Shown here: positions 17,755 through 26,990 of the stretch, piece by piece
How the letters are laid out: every line of letters begins with the position of its first letter
Position numbering within the stretch: the stretch's first letter is position 1
Origin: an uncultured Clostridia bacterium
GTDB taxonomy: Bacteria > Bacillota > Clostridia > Oscillospirales > Ruminococcaceae
Length of the DNA stretch: 60,278 nucleotides
Reading direction: 5' to 3'
Assembly (NCBI GenBank): GCA_947630845.1
Contig: CANRJB010000015.1
Location: 1-60,278 of the forward strand
Made by a program: the position numbers and the translations under genes
Notes under the pieces: model-generated
What the model saw: the letters and a program-made list of their open reading frames with translations, nothing else
Told to the model about the DNA's origin: nothing
Database searches by the model: none

Positions 17755-18924
17755 ATGAAACATTTGTTTACATCAGAATCTGTAACAGAAGGACATCCGG
17801 ACAAGATCTGTGACCAGATCTCTGATGCGGTACTGGATGCCTATTTAGCACAGGATCCTATGGCAAGAGTTGCATGTGAGACGGCTGTCACAACAGGCAT
17901 GATCCTCTGCATGGGGGAGATTTCCTCGAAGGCAAAAATCGACATTGCCAGAGTCGCACGGCAGGTAGTTGTAAATATTGGCTATGACCGTGCAAAATTC
18001 GGATTTGACGGACAGACCTGCAATGTGCTGACTGCCATTGATGAACAATCGCCGGACATTGCGATGGGTGTCAACGAGTCATATGACAGCACAGCTTCGC
18101 CAGAGACGGGCGCAGGCGATCAGGGGCTGATGTTTGGTTACGCATGCAGGGAGACACCGGAGCTGATGCCGCTGCCTATCTCACTTGCCCATAAGCTTGC
18201 CATCCGTTTGACAGAGGTGCGTAAGAATGGCATACTGCGTTATCTTCGCCCTGACGGCAAAACACAGGTCACAATCGAATATGACGACCAGAACAAGCCT
18301 GTCCGTGTGGATACGGTCGTCGTATCTACACAGCATGCCCCTGATATCCCCACACAGCAGATCCGGGAGGATATCAAGGAACTGGTTATCGAAGCTGTGA
18401 TTCCGAAGGAGCTGATGGATGCGCAGACAAAGTGTTTTATCAACCCGACCGGACGATTTGTTGTTGGCGGACCGCAGGGTGACTCCGGTCTGACGGGACG
18501 GAAGATCATTGTGGACACTTATGGCGGTTATGCACGGCATGGCGGCGGTGCTTTTTCTGGTAAAGACCCGACAAAAGTGGACAGAAGTGCAGCTTATGCA
18601 GCACGTTATATTGCCAAAAATGTCGTGGCAGCCGGGCTTGCGGATAGATGTGAGATACAGCTTGCATATGCGATCGGTGTGGCAAAGCCGGTATCAGTGC
18701 GTGTGGATACATTCGGTACCGGGACAGTGGCAGAGGACAAGCTGTCAGACGCTGTGCAGACGCTGTTCGACCTGACGCCTGACGGCATTATCAAAATGCT
18801 TGATCTGCGTCGCCCACAGTATCAGAAGGTCGCAGCTTATGGACATTTCGGTCGTGAGAATCTGAATGTGGCATGGGAAAAGACGGATATGGTCGATGCC
18901 CTGAAGAAAGCTGTGGAAGAATAA
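17755..18924 (+). CDS. metK: S-adenosylmethionine synthase
   Basis: Makes SAM from methionine and ATP. 389 residues; RBS GGAGG. Start [29 protein letters not shown] is the classic MetK N-terminus. [12 protein letters not shown] is the methionine/ATP signature hexapeptide region and [23 protein letters not shown] the P-loop-like region. Full length with no oddities. Controlled by the SAM-I riboswitch directly upstream. A long hairpin follows (18939-18980). Confidence 0.99.
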   Translation: MKHLFTSESVTEGHPDKICDQISDAVLDAYLAQDPMARVACETAVTTGMILCMGEISSKAKIDIARVARQVVVNIGYDRAKFGFDGQTCNVLTAIDEQSPDIAMGVNESYDSTASPETGAGDQGLMFGYACRETPELMPLPISLAHKLAIRLTEVRKNGILRYLRPDGKTQVTIEYDDQNKPVRVDTVVVSTQHAPDIPTQQIREDIKELVIEAVIPKELMDAQTKCFINPTGRFVVGGPQGDSGLTGRKIIVDTYGGYARHGGGAFSGKDPTKVDRSAAYAARYIAKNVVAAGLADRCEIQLAYAIGVAKPVSVRVDTFGTGTVAEDKLSDAVQTLFDLTPDGIIKMLDLRRPQYQKVAAYGHFGRENLNVAWEKTDMVDALKKAVEE

Positions 18925-18938
18925 AACAAAGAAAAGAA

Positions 18939-18980
18939 TATGCCGTCCAGTGACAGATGATCTGTCGCAGGACGGCATAT
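18939..18980 (+). terminator. Hairpin after metK
   Basis: ATATGCCGTCC (18939-18949) pairs with GGACGGCATAT (18970-18980), with an inner GACAGATGATCTGTC stem. No strong T run. The next 290 bp up to spoVAD hold one more imperfect hairpin (about 18999-19027) but no gene or clear sigma-A promoter; a forespore promoter would be expected there and I could not identify it. Confidence 0.6.
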
Positions 18981-19275
18981 AGTTATGCCTATGCAACAAA
19001 ATGACTCGCCGGAGCGAGCCATTTTGCCATGATATAGGGGATGTCATAAACGTTTGGTGATACGTTTATGATACTTTTATTTTATTCCAATAATGTGATG
19101 AGGCAGTGAGAGAATCTTGAAAATTTAGTGCGAATCGTTTAGATTTGGAGTGTATTGGTTATGTGCTGTGTATAAATTACAAGCTTGTGGGGAAAATGTG
19201 AGCGTACAGAGCAGCAGTATACAGAACCGTCTGCAAAACTACTGTTTCTCATAATCCAAGAACAGGAGGTACACT

Positions 19276-20274
19276 ATGCCAGAGCAACAGATCATCCGTT
19301 TAGGGCATCAACCTCGTATCGAAAGTTATGCCAGCATTGTCGGTCAGAAGGAAGGGGAAGGTCCGATGGGCGGTTGTTTCGATTCCGTCCAGACTGACCC
19401 CTATTTCGGAGAAAAGACATGGGAACAAGCCGAAAGCCGCTTGCAGTCGGATACCCTTGAACTTGCCCTGCAAAAGGGACAGATACGTTCCGGGGAGCTT
19501 GACTGCATCGTCGCCGGTGACCTCATCAACCAATGCACCGCATCCGCATTCGCCATGCGTTCGTCAGAAGTGCCATATCTTGGTGTCTTCGGAGCTTGCT
19601 CCACGATGGCAGAATCACTTCTGCTTGCCGGTATCCTCACCGATGGCGGCTATTGCCATAAGGTCGCAGCCGTCACCTCGTCCCATTTCTCCACAGCAGA
19701 GCGGCAGTTTCGCTTTCCTCTCTCCTATGGCGGACAGCGTCCACCCTCTGCACAATGGACATGTACAGCATCCGGTGCCGTGGTGGTGTCCGCCACGGGC
19801 AATGCCCCACGACTTACAGGCGGCTGCATTGGACGGATTCAGGATCTGGGTGTGACCGATGCCAACAATATGGGTACAGCCATGGCACCGGCGGCGGCAG
19901 ACACTATTCTTCGCTACCTTACTGAAACTGGAACAAAACCGGAAGACTACGATGCCATCGTTACCGGTGATCTCGGACATGTTGGTTCACCTCTGCTTGT
20001 TGACCTGCTTCTGAAGCAGGGTGTGGACATTGCAAAGGTACACTGTGACTGCGGGGCAATGATGTTTGACGATAAGCAGCAGGACACGCATGCCGGCGGT
20101 TCGGGGTGCGGCTGTTCGGGAAGCATTCTCTGCGGTTATTTTCTGCCGAAGCTCCAGAAGGGCGAATTCCGGCGTATTCTGTTTGCAGCGACCGGTGCGC
20201 TTTTGTCAGCGATGTCGCCGCAACAGGGCGAAAGCATCCCGGGTATTTCTCATCTTGTTGAAATCAGTGCTTAG
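19276..20274 (+). CDS. spoVAD: Stage V sporulation protein AD
   Basis: 332 residues, RBS AACAGGAGG. SpoVAD is a thiolase-fold subunit of the SpoVA channel that moves dipicolinic acid into the forespore and out on germination; it binds DPA. The sequence shows the family's features: ESYASIVGQKEGEGPMGGCFD, GDLINQCTASAFAMRSSEVPYLGVFGACSTMAESL, YGGQRPPSAQWTCTASGAVVV, GDLGHVGSPLLVDLL and HAGGSGCGCSGSILCGY. Length close to the B. subtilis protein. Followed 9 bp later by spoVAE. Presence implies a sporulating ancestry. Confidence 0.97.
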   Translation: MPEQQIIRLGHQPRIESYASIVGQKEGEGPMGGCFDSVQTDPYFGEKTWEQAESRLQSDTLELALQKGQIRSGELDCIVAGDLINQCTASAFAMRSSEVPYLGVFGACSTMAESLLLAGILTDGGYCHKVAAVTSSHFSTAERQFRFPLSYGGQRPPSAQWTCTASGAVVVSATGNAPRLTGGCIGRIQDLGVTDANNMGTAMAPAAADTILRYLTETGTKPEDYDAIVTGDLGHVGSPLLVDLLLKQGVDIAKVHCDCGAMMFDDKQQDTHAGGSGCGCSGSILCGYFLPKLQKGEFRRILFAATGALLSAMSPQQGESIPGISHLVEISA

Positions 20275-20283
20275 GAGGGTATT

Positions 20284-20646
20284 ATGTTACTGGATCTATG
20301 GAAAGCATTTCTTGTAGGCGGTGCGATCTGTGCCATCGGACAGATCCTCATCGACCACACAAAACTCACTCCTGCCCGTATCCTGACAGCATTTGTGGTG
20401 AGCGGAGTCATCCTGTCAGCAGTGGGGCTCTATCAGCCGCTCTTGGATTTTGCCGGAGCAGGGGCATCCGTACCGTTGACGGGATTCGGGCATCTGCTTG
20501 CAGAGGGGGTGCGCAAAGCCATCACGGATGATGGCATGATCGGCATCCTGACAGGCGGCATGACAGCAGCATCCGCAGGTATCACGGCTGCCCTCGGTGC
20601 AGGACTGGTGGCAGCAATTGTATTCAAGAAACGAGCAAAAGCATAG
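20284..20646 (+). CDS. spoVAE: Stage V sporulation protein AE
   Basis: 120 residues, RBS AGGAGG. Short, very hydrophobic membrane protein with about four helices (FLVGGAICAIGQILI, ILTAFVVSGVILSAVGLY, and two C-terminal stretches with GFGHLLAEGVRKAI and GGMTAASAGITAALGAGLVAAIVFKKRAKA). Matches SpoVAEb/SpoVAE, a channel subunit needed for DPA transport. spoVAC is not adjacent; here the order is only D-E. A bidirectional hairpin follows. Confidence 0.95.
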   Translation: MLLDLWKAFLVGGAICAIGQILIDHTKLTPARILTAFVVSGVILSAVGLYQPLLDFAGAGASVPLTGFGHLLAEGVRKAITDDGMIGILTGGMTAASAGITAALGAGLVAAIVFKKRAKA

Positions 20647-20733
20647 CGGCAGAGTTTCAGCAAACCATGATCTTCGTCCGCCGTTATGCGGGAAACGAAG
20701 GAATTATCATATTATACAGATCGCAACAGACGT

Positions 20734-20769
20734 TCCCTGACAATCTGATATCTGTCAGATCGTCAGGGA
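20734..20769. terminator. Terminator between convergent spoVAE and aminotransferase genes
   Basis: TCCCTGAC (20734-20741) pairs with GTCAGGGA (20762-20769); inner bases can extend the stem (ATCTGATATCTGTCAGAT). Lies between convergent genes. Confidence 0.65.
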
Positions 20770-20785
20770 TTTGTATCAGAAGTAA

Positions 20786-22066
20786 TCAGCGGTGACTATG
20801 CCGCAGGTTTTCTGCTGCTGCTATCTTAGCACAGAGCACGAACAGCTCCATTGCCTTTTCAAGCTCCGGCACGTCCGGATAGCTTGGTGCAATACGGATA
20901 TTTTTGTCGTCCGGGTCAATGCCATACGGGAAGGCTGCGCCTGCGCCTGTCAGCACAACACCTGCCTCTTTGCAGAGACGGACAATACGCTTTGCACAGC
21001 CTGCCGGTGCGTTGAAGGAGACGAAATAACCGCCCTTCGGCTCTGTCCATTCCCCGATACCAAGCGGTTTCAACTCCCTGTCCAGAATGCCTGTCACTGT
21101 CCGGAATTTAGGTTCAAGAATGGCTCTGTGCTTTTCCATATGTTTCACAATGTTCTCAAACTTGCCGTCAAAGAACTTGACATGCCGCATCTGGTTGGTT
21201 TTGTCAAAGCAGATGGTGAAGCAGGACAGACCCTTTGTCAGGTCGGCAAGCGTTGCCTCCGATGCTGCCATCATGCAGACACCGGCACCGGCAAATGTCA
21301 CCTTTGCTGTGGATGCAAATTCGATCACCATGTCCTCCGTGCCGTATTTCTTACATTCTTCCAGAATCGGAGGAATGGACTTCGGCTCGTCACACAGATG
21401 ATGGATCGCATAGGCATTGTCCCAGAAAATGCGGAAGTCCTTTGCAGCCGGTTTCAGCGAAGCAAAGCGTCTTACCGTTTCGTCGCTGTAGACGATGCCT
21501 GTCGGGTTGGAATACTGCGGTACACACCATATGCCCTTGACAGCAGCATCATTGGAGACAAGATTTTCGATCATGTCCATATCCGGACCATCCTCTGTCA
21601 TGGGGATATTGATCATCTCTGCGCCGAAGAATTCGGTGATCTTGAAATGTCTGTCATACCCCGGCACAGGGCAGAGAAACTTCACCTTCTCCAGTCTGCC
21701 CCACGGTGTATTGCCCATCAGACCGTGGGAATAGGCATAGCTGATGGTCATGAACATTGCCTGCAAGGATGCATTTCCCAGCAGAAACAGCTCCTCCGGT
21801 CTGACACCAAGCATTGGGGCAAACAGCCGCTTTGCCTCCGGTATGCCGTCAAGGATGCCATAGTTTCGGTAATCGCCTGCCTCACCATGCATATCCTCGT
21901 TGCTTGCACAGTCGAGCAGCCCTGCACTCAGGTCAAGCTGTGCCGGAGAGGGCTTACCTCTTGACATATCAAGTTTCAGCCCCTGTGCCTGAAAGTCCAC
22001 ATAGGCTTTTTTGCATGCATCATAGAAGGCAGACAATTCTTCGGCTGTATAGTCCTTCAGTTCCAT
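20786..22066 (-). CDS. Aspartate aminotransferase-like PLP enzyme
   Basis: 426 residues. N-terminus MELKDYTAEELSAFYDACKKAY, then GLKLDMSRGKPSPAQLDLS and DYRNYGILDGIPEAKRLFAPMLGV, marks the subgroup of fold-type I aminotransferases that Pfam calls Asp_aminotransf (PF12897). VPQYSNPTGIVYSDE is the substrate/PLP region, IFWDNAYAIHHL holds the PLP-ring aspartate, and the PLP lysine is in FASTAKVTFAGAG. NIRIAPSYPDVPEL carries the carboxylate-binding arginine. Probably an aspartate or related amino-acid transaminase; exact substrate unknown. Transcribed alone leftward from its own promoter. Confidence 0.92.
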   Translation of the reverse strand: MELKDYTAEELSAFYDACKKAYVDFQAQGLKLDMSRGKPSPAQLDLSAGLLDCASNEDMHGEAGDYRNYGILDGIPEAKRLFAPMLGVRPEELFLLGNASLQAMFMTISYAYSHGLMGNTPWGRLEKVKFLCPVPGYDRHFKITEFFGAEMINIPMTEDGPDMDMIENLVSNDAAVKGIWCVPQYSNPTGIVYSDETVRRFASLKPAAKDFRIFWDNAYAIHHLCDEPKSIPPILEECKKYGTEDMVIEFASTAKVTFAGAGVCMMAASEATLADLTKGLSCFTICFDKTNQMRHVKFFDGKFENIVKHMEKHRAILEPKFRTVTGILDRELKPLGIGEWTEPKGGYFVSFNAPAGCAKRIVRLCKEAGVVLTGAGAAFPYGIDPDDKNIRIAPSYPDVPELEKAMELFVLCAKIAAAENLRHSHR

Positions 22067-22123
22067 CTATTCATCCACTCCTTGTTTCTGTATCTCTGAA
22101 AGCAAGCTTTCATACCGTTACTT

Positions 22124-22152
22124 ATTATAGCGCAAACTATTTTTACTTGCAA
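22124..22152 (-). promoter_or_regulatory. Aminotransferase gene promoter
   Basis: On the minus strand TTGCAA (22147-22152), 17 bp, TATAAT (22124-22129), ~55 bp upstream of the start codon. Confidence 0.8.
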
Positions 22153-22329
22153 GAGATTCCGGGCATTATGAAACTATTTTTGTAGGGTTATACGGAATCT
22201 GCTGTGGAAAAGCCAGAGAGAATGTGAATTTTGACGTGACAAATGTCCGCCGGACAAGTTCAGGTGTATTTTACAGGGAAACAAAGACACCTGCTCCGGA
22301 AAGTTTTTTTTGTTTTTTAGGATACCCCC

Positions 22330-22654
22330 TTGACAGAATACGAAAAATCGTTTACAATATATATGTTGTATGATATTTGAGTGATTCCCCGTACCGCATT
22401 CAGCGGTTGCAGGGTTTTGCATCCGGCTCGACCGGACTGCGCAGCAGTATTTGCAGCTTTGGCATGATTATGCCGTACTTTATATCATTAACACTTCTTT
22501 TTGAGACCGCCGTTTGATCCGGCGGCTGCTATATTGCCGGGTCTGTACCCCGGATGAAGTTTGAAAAATGAATAAAGAAGCAGCATTTACCGCCTGCGTA
22601 GAGCTTTCCATGCAATAGAGCTTTACATTTTGTTAAGAAGGAGGTAATGCAGAC
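22330..22654 (+). promoter_or_regulatory. rny promoter and long structured leader
   Basis: TTGACA (22330-22335), 17 bp, TACAAT (22353-22358). The leader of ~290 nt holds several GC-rich hairpins (GGCATGATTATGCC near 22462; CCGCC..GGCGG near 22508-22526; CCGGG..CCCGG near 22537-22553). A 16-codon frame (22568-22618, MNKEAAFTACVELSMQ) precedes the rny ribosome site AAGGAGG. No known riboswitch class recognised. A leader this long on an RNase gene suggests self-control by RNA cleavage (inference). Confidence 0.65.
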
Positions 22655-24316
22655 GTGAATGAAACGATGATTCTGATCGCCGTGATCGCTGTTCTGGTGG
22701 TGATACTTGTGATCGTCATTGCGATCGCTGTTTCGAGGATCGCTGTGGCAGAGAACAAGGGCGTCGAAAAAGGAATCGAGCAGAATCGCCGGGAGTCTGA
22801 GTCCGCCGTCCGTGCTGCTGAGGAAAAGGCACAGAAGAAGCTTGATGAGGCGGAGGAAAAGATCCGTGAGGCGGCTGATAAGATCGCAAAGGCAGATCAC
22901 TTGATTGAAAATGTCAGCAAGGAAGCCGAGGCAAAAAAGAAGGAAGCCCTTCTTGAAGCGAAGGATGAGATCTTCAAGCTTCGTCAGGATGCCGAGAAGG
23001 AGATTCGTGACCGCCGGAGTGAAGTGACAAAGCAGGAGCGCCGTATTCACCAGAAGGAAGAGACACTTGATAAGAAAATTGACAGTCTGGAAAAGAAAGA
23101 GGAGGCTCTCCAGAACAAGCTGAATGAGGCAGAAGATCTGCGTGATAAGGCAGAGGAGATCCGCCAGCAGCAGCTTGAGACCCTTGAACGCATCTCTGGT
23201 CTGACAAAGGAACAGGCGAAGGAGTATATCTTACAGACTCTTGAGGATGATCTGGTACACGAAAAGGCAGTCAAAGTCACATCCTATGAGCAGCAGATCA
23301 AGGAGGATTGTGAGGAAAAGGCAAGAAGCTATATTTCTCTTGCCATTGCCAAGTGTGCAGCCGATCAGGTCTCTGAGGCAGCAGTTTCCGTTGTGGCTCT
23401 GCCAAGTGATGAAATGAAGGGACGCATTATCGGACGAGAGGGACGGAATATTCGTACACTTGAAACATTGACGGGTGTTGATCTCATTATTGATGATACC
23501 CCGGAAGCCATCACTTTGTCTTGTTTCGATCAGGTGCGCCGTGAGATCGCAAGGATCGCTCTCGAACGGCTGATCGCTGACGGGCGTATCCATCCGACCC
23601 GCATCGAGGAAATGGTTGAGAAGGCTAAGCGTGAGGTTGAGCATAAAATCAAACAGGAGGGCGAACGTGCTGTTCTGGAGACCAATGTCCATAATATCAA
23701 CCATGAGCTTGTCAAGCTGTTGGGACGTCTGCGGTTCAGAACCAGCTACCGTCAGAATGTCCTGACGCATTCTATCGAGGTCGCTCAGCTCTGCGGCGTG
23801 CTGGCAGCAGAGTTGGGAGTGGATGTGAATCTGGCAAAGCGTGCCGGACTGCTCCACGATATCGGCAAGGCACTGACATCGGAGGTCGAAGGTTCACATG
23901 TCCAGATCGGTGTGGATGTCTGCCGCAAGGCACATGAGAACCCGGAAGTCATCCATGCTATCGAGGCGCATCACAACGATGTTGAGCCGAGGACGGCGAT
24001 CGCCTGTATCGTACAGGCTGCCGATGCCATTTCTGCCGCAAGACCGGCAGCACGCTCGGAAAACTATGAGAGCTATATCAAGCGTCTGGAGAAGCTTGAG
24101 GAGATTTGTAAGTCTTATAAGGGCGTTGAGAAATGCTATGCCGTACAGGCAGGCAGAGAGATCCGGGTCATGGTGCAGCCTGATGTCATCAATGATGAGC
24201 GTATGGTACTCGTTGCTCGCCAGATCGCACAGCAGATCGAGAGCGAGATGGAGTATCCTGGTCAGATCAAGGTCAACCTGATCCGTGAGAGCCGGGCAGT
24301 GGATTATGCCAAGTAA
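22655..24316 (+). CDS. rny: Ribonuclease Y
   Basis: 553 residues from GTG 22655. RNase Y is the membrane-bound endonuclease that starts mRNA decay in Firmicutes. Order: N-terminal membrane helix ([20 protein letters not shown]), long charged coiled coil at ~30-200, KH domain with [15 protein letters not shown] at ~260, HD domain with [26 protein letters not shown] at ~370-415, and the C-terminal [15 protein letters not shown] domain. Length slightly above the B. subtilis enzyme. A hairpin follows the stop at 24323-24348. Confidence 0.98.
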   Translation: MNETMILIAVIAVLVVILVIVIAIAVSRIAVAENKGVEKGIEQNRRESESAVRAAEEKAQKKLDEAEEKIREAADKIAKADHLIENVSKEAEAKKKEALLEAKDEIFKLRQDAEKEIRDRRSEVTKQERRIHQKEETLDKKIDSLEKKEEALQNKLNEAEDLRDKAEEIRQQQLETLERISGLTKEQAKEYILQTLEDDLVHEKAVKVTSYEQQIKEDCEEKARSYISLAIAKCAADQVSEAAVSVVALPSDEMKGRIIGREGRNIRTLETLTGVDLIIDDTPEAITLSCFDQVRREIARIALERLIADGRIHPTRIEEMVEKAKREVEHKIKQEGERAVLETNVHNINHELVKLLGRLRFRTSYRQNVLTHSIEVAQLCGVLAAELGVDVNLAKRAGLLHDIGKALTSEVEGSHVQIGVDVCRKAHENPEVIHAIEAHHNDVEPRTAIACIVQAADAISAARPAARSENYESYIKRLEKLEEICKSYKGVEKCYAVQAGREIRVMVQPDVINDERMVLVARQIAQQIESEMEYPGQIKVNLIRESRAVDYAK

Positions 24317-24322
24317 GGAGAT

Positions 24323-24348
24323 AGGGGACGGCACTTGTGCTGTCCCCT
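24323..24348 (+). terminator. Hairpin after rny
   Basis: AGGGGACGGCA pairs with TGCTGTCCCCT around a short loop (with one G-T pair), followed by TCTT. A weak intrinsic terminator. Confidence 0.6.
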
Positions 24349-24370
24349 TCTTAAAAGCAAGAGACAGGAT

Positions 24371-24497
24371 GCATGAGACGGAATATCCTTGTCTCTGATA
24401 CTTATTTTCTGTCATCCTATCCGGACAGGATGATGGAAAACGCCTGTTTCACAGGTATGATTGGCTGTGCCAATCGCCGTCTCATGCGATTCTCCGT
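24371..24497. repeat. Dispersed hairpin repeat, copy A
   Basis: An 11-bp inverted repeat (GCATGAGACGG 24371-24381; CCGTCTCATGC 24477-24487) encloses a second hairpin (TCATCCTATCCGGACAGGATGA, near 24411-24433). The hairpin plus flanking GGAAAACGCCTG and ATCGCCGTCTCATG recur at 48582-48656, without genes at either place. Copy A carries about 20 extra bases in the middle. Looks like a small intergenic repeat family, perhaps MITE-like. Confidence 0.6.
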
Positions 24498-24574
24498 GCC
24501 GTCTGCGGCGGTTATCATTTTTATTGACTTTGTCAATGGACAGAATGAGAATCAGTATGAAAGGGGTCGATCGT

Positions 24575-26011
24575 ATGCCAAAGACGATTTTTCATACAAC
24601 TGAAAAATCCAACTTTATTCTGAATATGAAAACGGAGGAATATCACCGCTTCAATCTCCGTATTCTGATCTTATTTCTTATCCTGATGCCGGTATTCAGC
24701 CTGCCGCTTGAGTTTGCGAAGGTCTACAGCGTGCCGGGCATGGCACTGGCGATCACGGGTGTATTTGCGATCGTGTTCGTGTTTATCGGGTTCATGAAAA
24801 AGGCTACACCAAAGCAGCTTTTTATTCCGGCAGGGATATTGGGGGCGATGGTGGTCTGGAGTATTGTGAGTCTGTACAATTCTTATGATTACTCCGTGTC
24901 GCTTTTTGGTGCAGACGGTCGCAGTGAGGGTATGTTGTCAGTGTTGTTCTACGGATGTTTTTTCTTGTTGGGCGCACAGCTTGGCACGGATGACAATCGA
25001 CGGAAACTTCTCGATGCCATGCTCTGGATGGGACTGGCAGAGTGCTTCTGGGGACTGCTTCAGGCACTGCCGCTCGGGCTGCCGTCTTATTATAAGAATT
25101 TAGAGCCTCTGCTGTTGTTCAATATCTGTCTGCCGTCAGGGCTGACGGGAAGTCCCATTTTCTTTGCAACACTGTTGGTGATGCTTGCATTTCCTGCGGC
25201 ATTGGGGGCAATGTTCACAGAGGAGAAAAAACAGCGTGTTTTCTATCTGGTATGTGCAGCTGTATTTTCTCTGTTTGCAGTCAGAACACAGTGCGTGATC
25301 GGTCTTGCAGGGCTTGCACTCTGTATTCTGGCAGCAGTGATATATGGCGTTGTCCGTAAGGGAAAAACGCTTTTTGTGGTCATTATGATGCTGCTAACAT
25401 TGGGCGTCGGTTTTGGATGGAGCTGGATCGCACCGTCAGTCAATGGAACAATGACGAGCATGAGTGATGATTCTTCCCATGCAGAGAACGGCTACCAGTT
25501 CTATGACGGTGGGATCATCTGGGATGACAGCTCTTATCGTCTTGCGGTCAGCGGCTATTATGTGGCAAACAATTCAATGAATCCGAACGGGCACTTTGCC
25601 ATCAGTAGTCTGACAGAGAGCTATGGGTATCTCTGGAAGGGTGCGGCAAAGATCGTGAAGAGCTATCCGCTTGCAGGGAGCGGACCGGATAATCTGGTCT
25701 ATCCGCAGCTTTATCAGAGCCTGAATATCGGGAGCAACCCGAATGTGTTTGACCGTACCTATAATTATTATCTTCATCTTGCTGCGACCATGGGTATCCC
25801 GATGGCAGTGCTGTTTGTGGGGCTGATGGTGCTGACACTTGTGAAGGGTGCAAAGGGCTGCAAGGGCAGCGGATGGCTGCGTGCCGGTATGTTCGGAAGT
25901 GTGGTACTGTATCTGGTGATGATGGTGATCGGTTCAAGCTGTATCACAGTTGCACCGCTGTTCTGGATGCTTGCCGGATGTGCCGTAGGCTGGAAGAAGG
26001 ATGAAACATAA
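24575..26011 (+). CDS. O-antigen ligase/polymerase-like membrane protein
   Basis: 479 residues from ATG 24575 (MPKTIFHTTEKSNF) with AAGGGG upstream; longer in-frame starts run into the intergenic repeat. About ten or more membrane helices. A large external loop at ~300-400 precedes the motif YPLAGSGPDNLVYPQL, then YNYYLHLAATMGIPMAVLF, the arrangement of the Wzy_C / WaaL ligase family that joins or polymerises glycan on lipid carriers. Probably involved in a cell-surface polysaccharide. No other polysaccharide genes are adjacent. Its stop overlaps the AEC gene start (TAATG). Confidence 0.8.
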   Translation: MPKTIFHTTEKSNFILNMKTEEYHRFNLRILILFLILMPVFSLPLEFAKVYSVPGMALAITGVFAIVFVFIGFMKKATPKQLFIPAGILGAMVVWSIVSLYNSYDYSVSLFGADGRSEGMLSVLFYGCFFLLGAQLGTDDNRRKLLDAMLWMGLAECFWGLLQALPLGLPSYYKNLEPLLLFNICLPSGLTGSPIFFATLLVMLAFPAALGAMFTEEKKQRVFYLVCAAVFSLFAVRTQCVIGLAGLALCILAAVIYGVVRKGKTLFVVIMMLLTLGVGFGWSWIAPSVNGTMTSMSDDSSHAENGYQFYDGGIIWDDSSYRLAVSGYYVANNSMNPNGHFAISSLTESYGYLWKGAAKIVKSYPLAGSGPDNLVYPQLYQSLNIGSNPNVFDRTYNYYLHLAATMGIPMAVLFVGLMVLTLVKGAKGCKGSGWLRAGMFGSVVLYLVMMVIGSSCITVAPLFWMLAGCAVGWKKDET

Positions 26012-26931
26012 TGGCTGGTATCATCCTGAAGCAGGCAGTCATCATGCTGATCCTGATTCTCATCGGGGCAGGATGTTATCAATTCCGGCTCTTGTCAAAG
26101 GACACAGTCGGTCAGATCTCATCACTGGTACTCAAGGTCGTCAACCCGGTCGTCATTCTGCTTGCCTACCAGAGAGAGCTGAAAAAAGAGCTGGTGGCGA
26201 ATTTAGGGTGGACATTCCTGCTGACAGCGATGTCATTTGTGATTGCCTACCTGATTGCGTATCTTGCCATTCCGAAGAAAGAGGGCAGGGAGTATGTGAT
26301 CGAACGCTTCTCAACGATTTTCTCGAATTGCGGCTTTATGGGGATTCCGCTTGTACAGGCGATGTTCGGGTATGAGGGCGTGTTCTATATCACAGCATTC
26401 CTGACAGGGTTCAATGCCATCGTCTGGTCACACGGCGTGATGATGATGTCCGGGGAGCGGTCGCTGAAATCTATGGTGAAGGTACTGACCTCACCGGCGA
26501 TCATTGCGATCGTATTGGGAATGATCTTGTTTTTTGCCCAGATCACGCTCCCATCCATCCTGACGGAAGCACTCGAAATGGTCGGTAATCTGAATACACC
26601 GCTTGCCATGTTTGTGGCAGGGGCGACCATTGCGCAGACCGACTTGCCGAAGGTCATTCGGAAACCGAGGGTATTCTATGTATCCTTCCTGAAACTCCTG
26701 TTGATTCCGTTGCTGACCATTGTGCTGTTCCGGTTCTTGCCGGCGACTGAGACAGTGGAGATGACGGTCACAGCCGCAGCGGCTGCACCAAGTGCGGCGA
26801 TCTGTACGATGATGTGCCTGACATACAAGCGTAATGCTGCCTATGCATCGGAGTTGTTCGGAATGACGACGCTGCTGTCAGTGGTAACGATGCCACTGAT
26901 GATGGCGATGTATGAATGGATCTGCAAATAA
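26011..26931 (+). CDS. AEC-family (auxin efflux carrier-type) transporter
   Basis: 306 residues with ten predicted helices in two halves: KQAVIMLILILIGAGCYQ.., VVNPVVILLAYQ, FSTIFSNCGFMGIPLVQAMFG in the first half; NTPLAMFVAGATIAQTDL, LKLLLIPLLTIVLF and AAAAAPSAAICTMMCLTYKRNAAYASEL in the second. NCGFMGIPL and the Pro/Asn breaks are typical of AEC carriers, which move malate, other organic acids or amino acids. Substrate here unknown. Starts in the overlap with the polymerase gene. Confidence 0.92.
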   Translation: MAGIILKQAVIMLILILIGAGCYQFRLLSKDTVGQISSLVLKVVNPVVILLAYQRELKKELVANLGWTFLLTAMSFVIAYLIAYLAIPKKEGREYVIERFSTIFSNCGFMGIPLVQAMFGYEGVFYITAFLTGFNAIVWSHGVMMMSGERSLKSMVKVLTSPAIIAIVLGMILFFAQITLPSILTEALEMVGNLNTPLAMFVAGATIAQTDLPKVIRKPRVFYVSFLKLLLIPLLTIVLFRFLPATETVEMTVTAAAAAPSAAICTMMCLTYKRNAAYASELFGMTTLLSVVTMPLMMAMYEWICK

Positions 26932-26990
26932 AGAAAATTGAACAGAAAGTAGAAGTCAGATAGATTATGAGAGCAAAGGTCAGAGAGAAC

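Noticed and set aside
20792-21964. 390-codon rightward frame opposite the aminotransferase gene
   Set aside because: The opposite strand encodes a full PLP enzyme with its own promoter; the rightward frame is Cys/His-rich shadow sequence.
22360-22560. Possible tRNA or SRP RNA in the rny leader
   Set aside because: No tRNA cloverleaf with a T-loop GTTCGAATC-type motif, and no SRP GGAA tetraloop core; treated as leader hairpins. No tRNA was found anywhere in the window.
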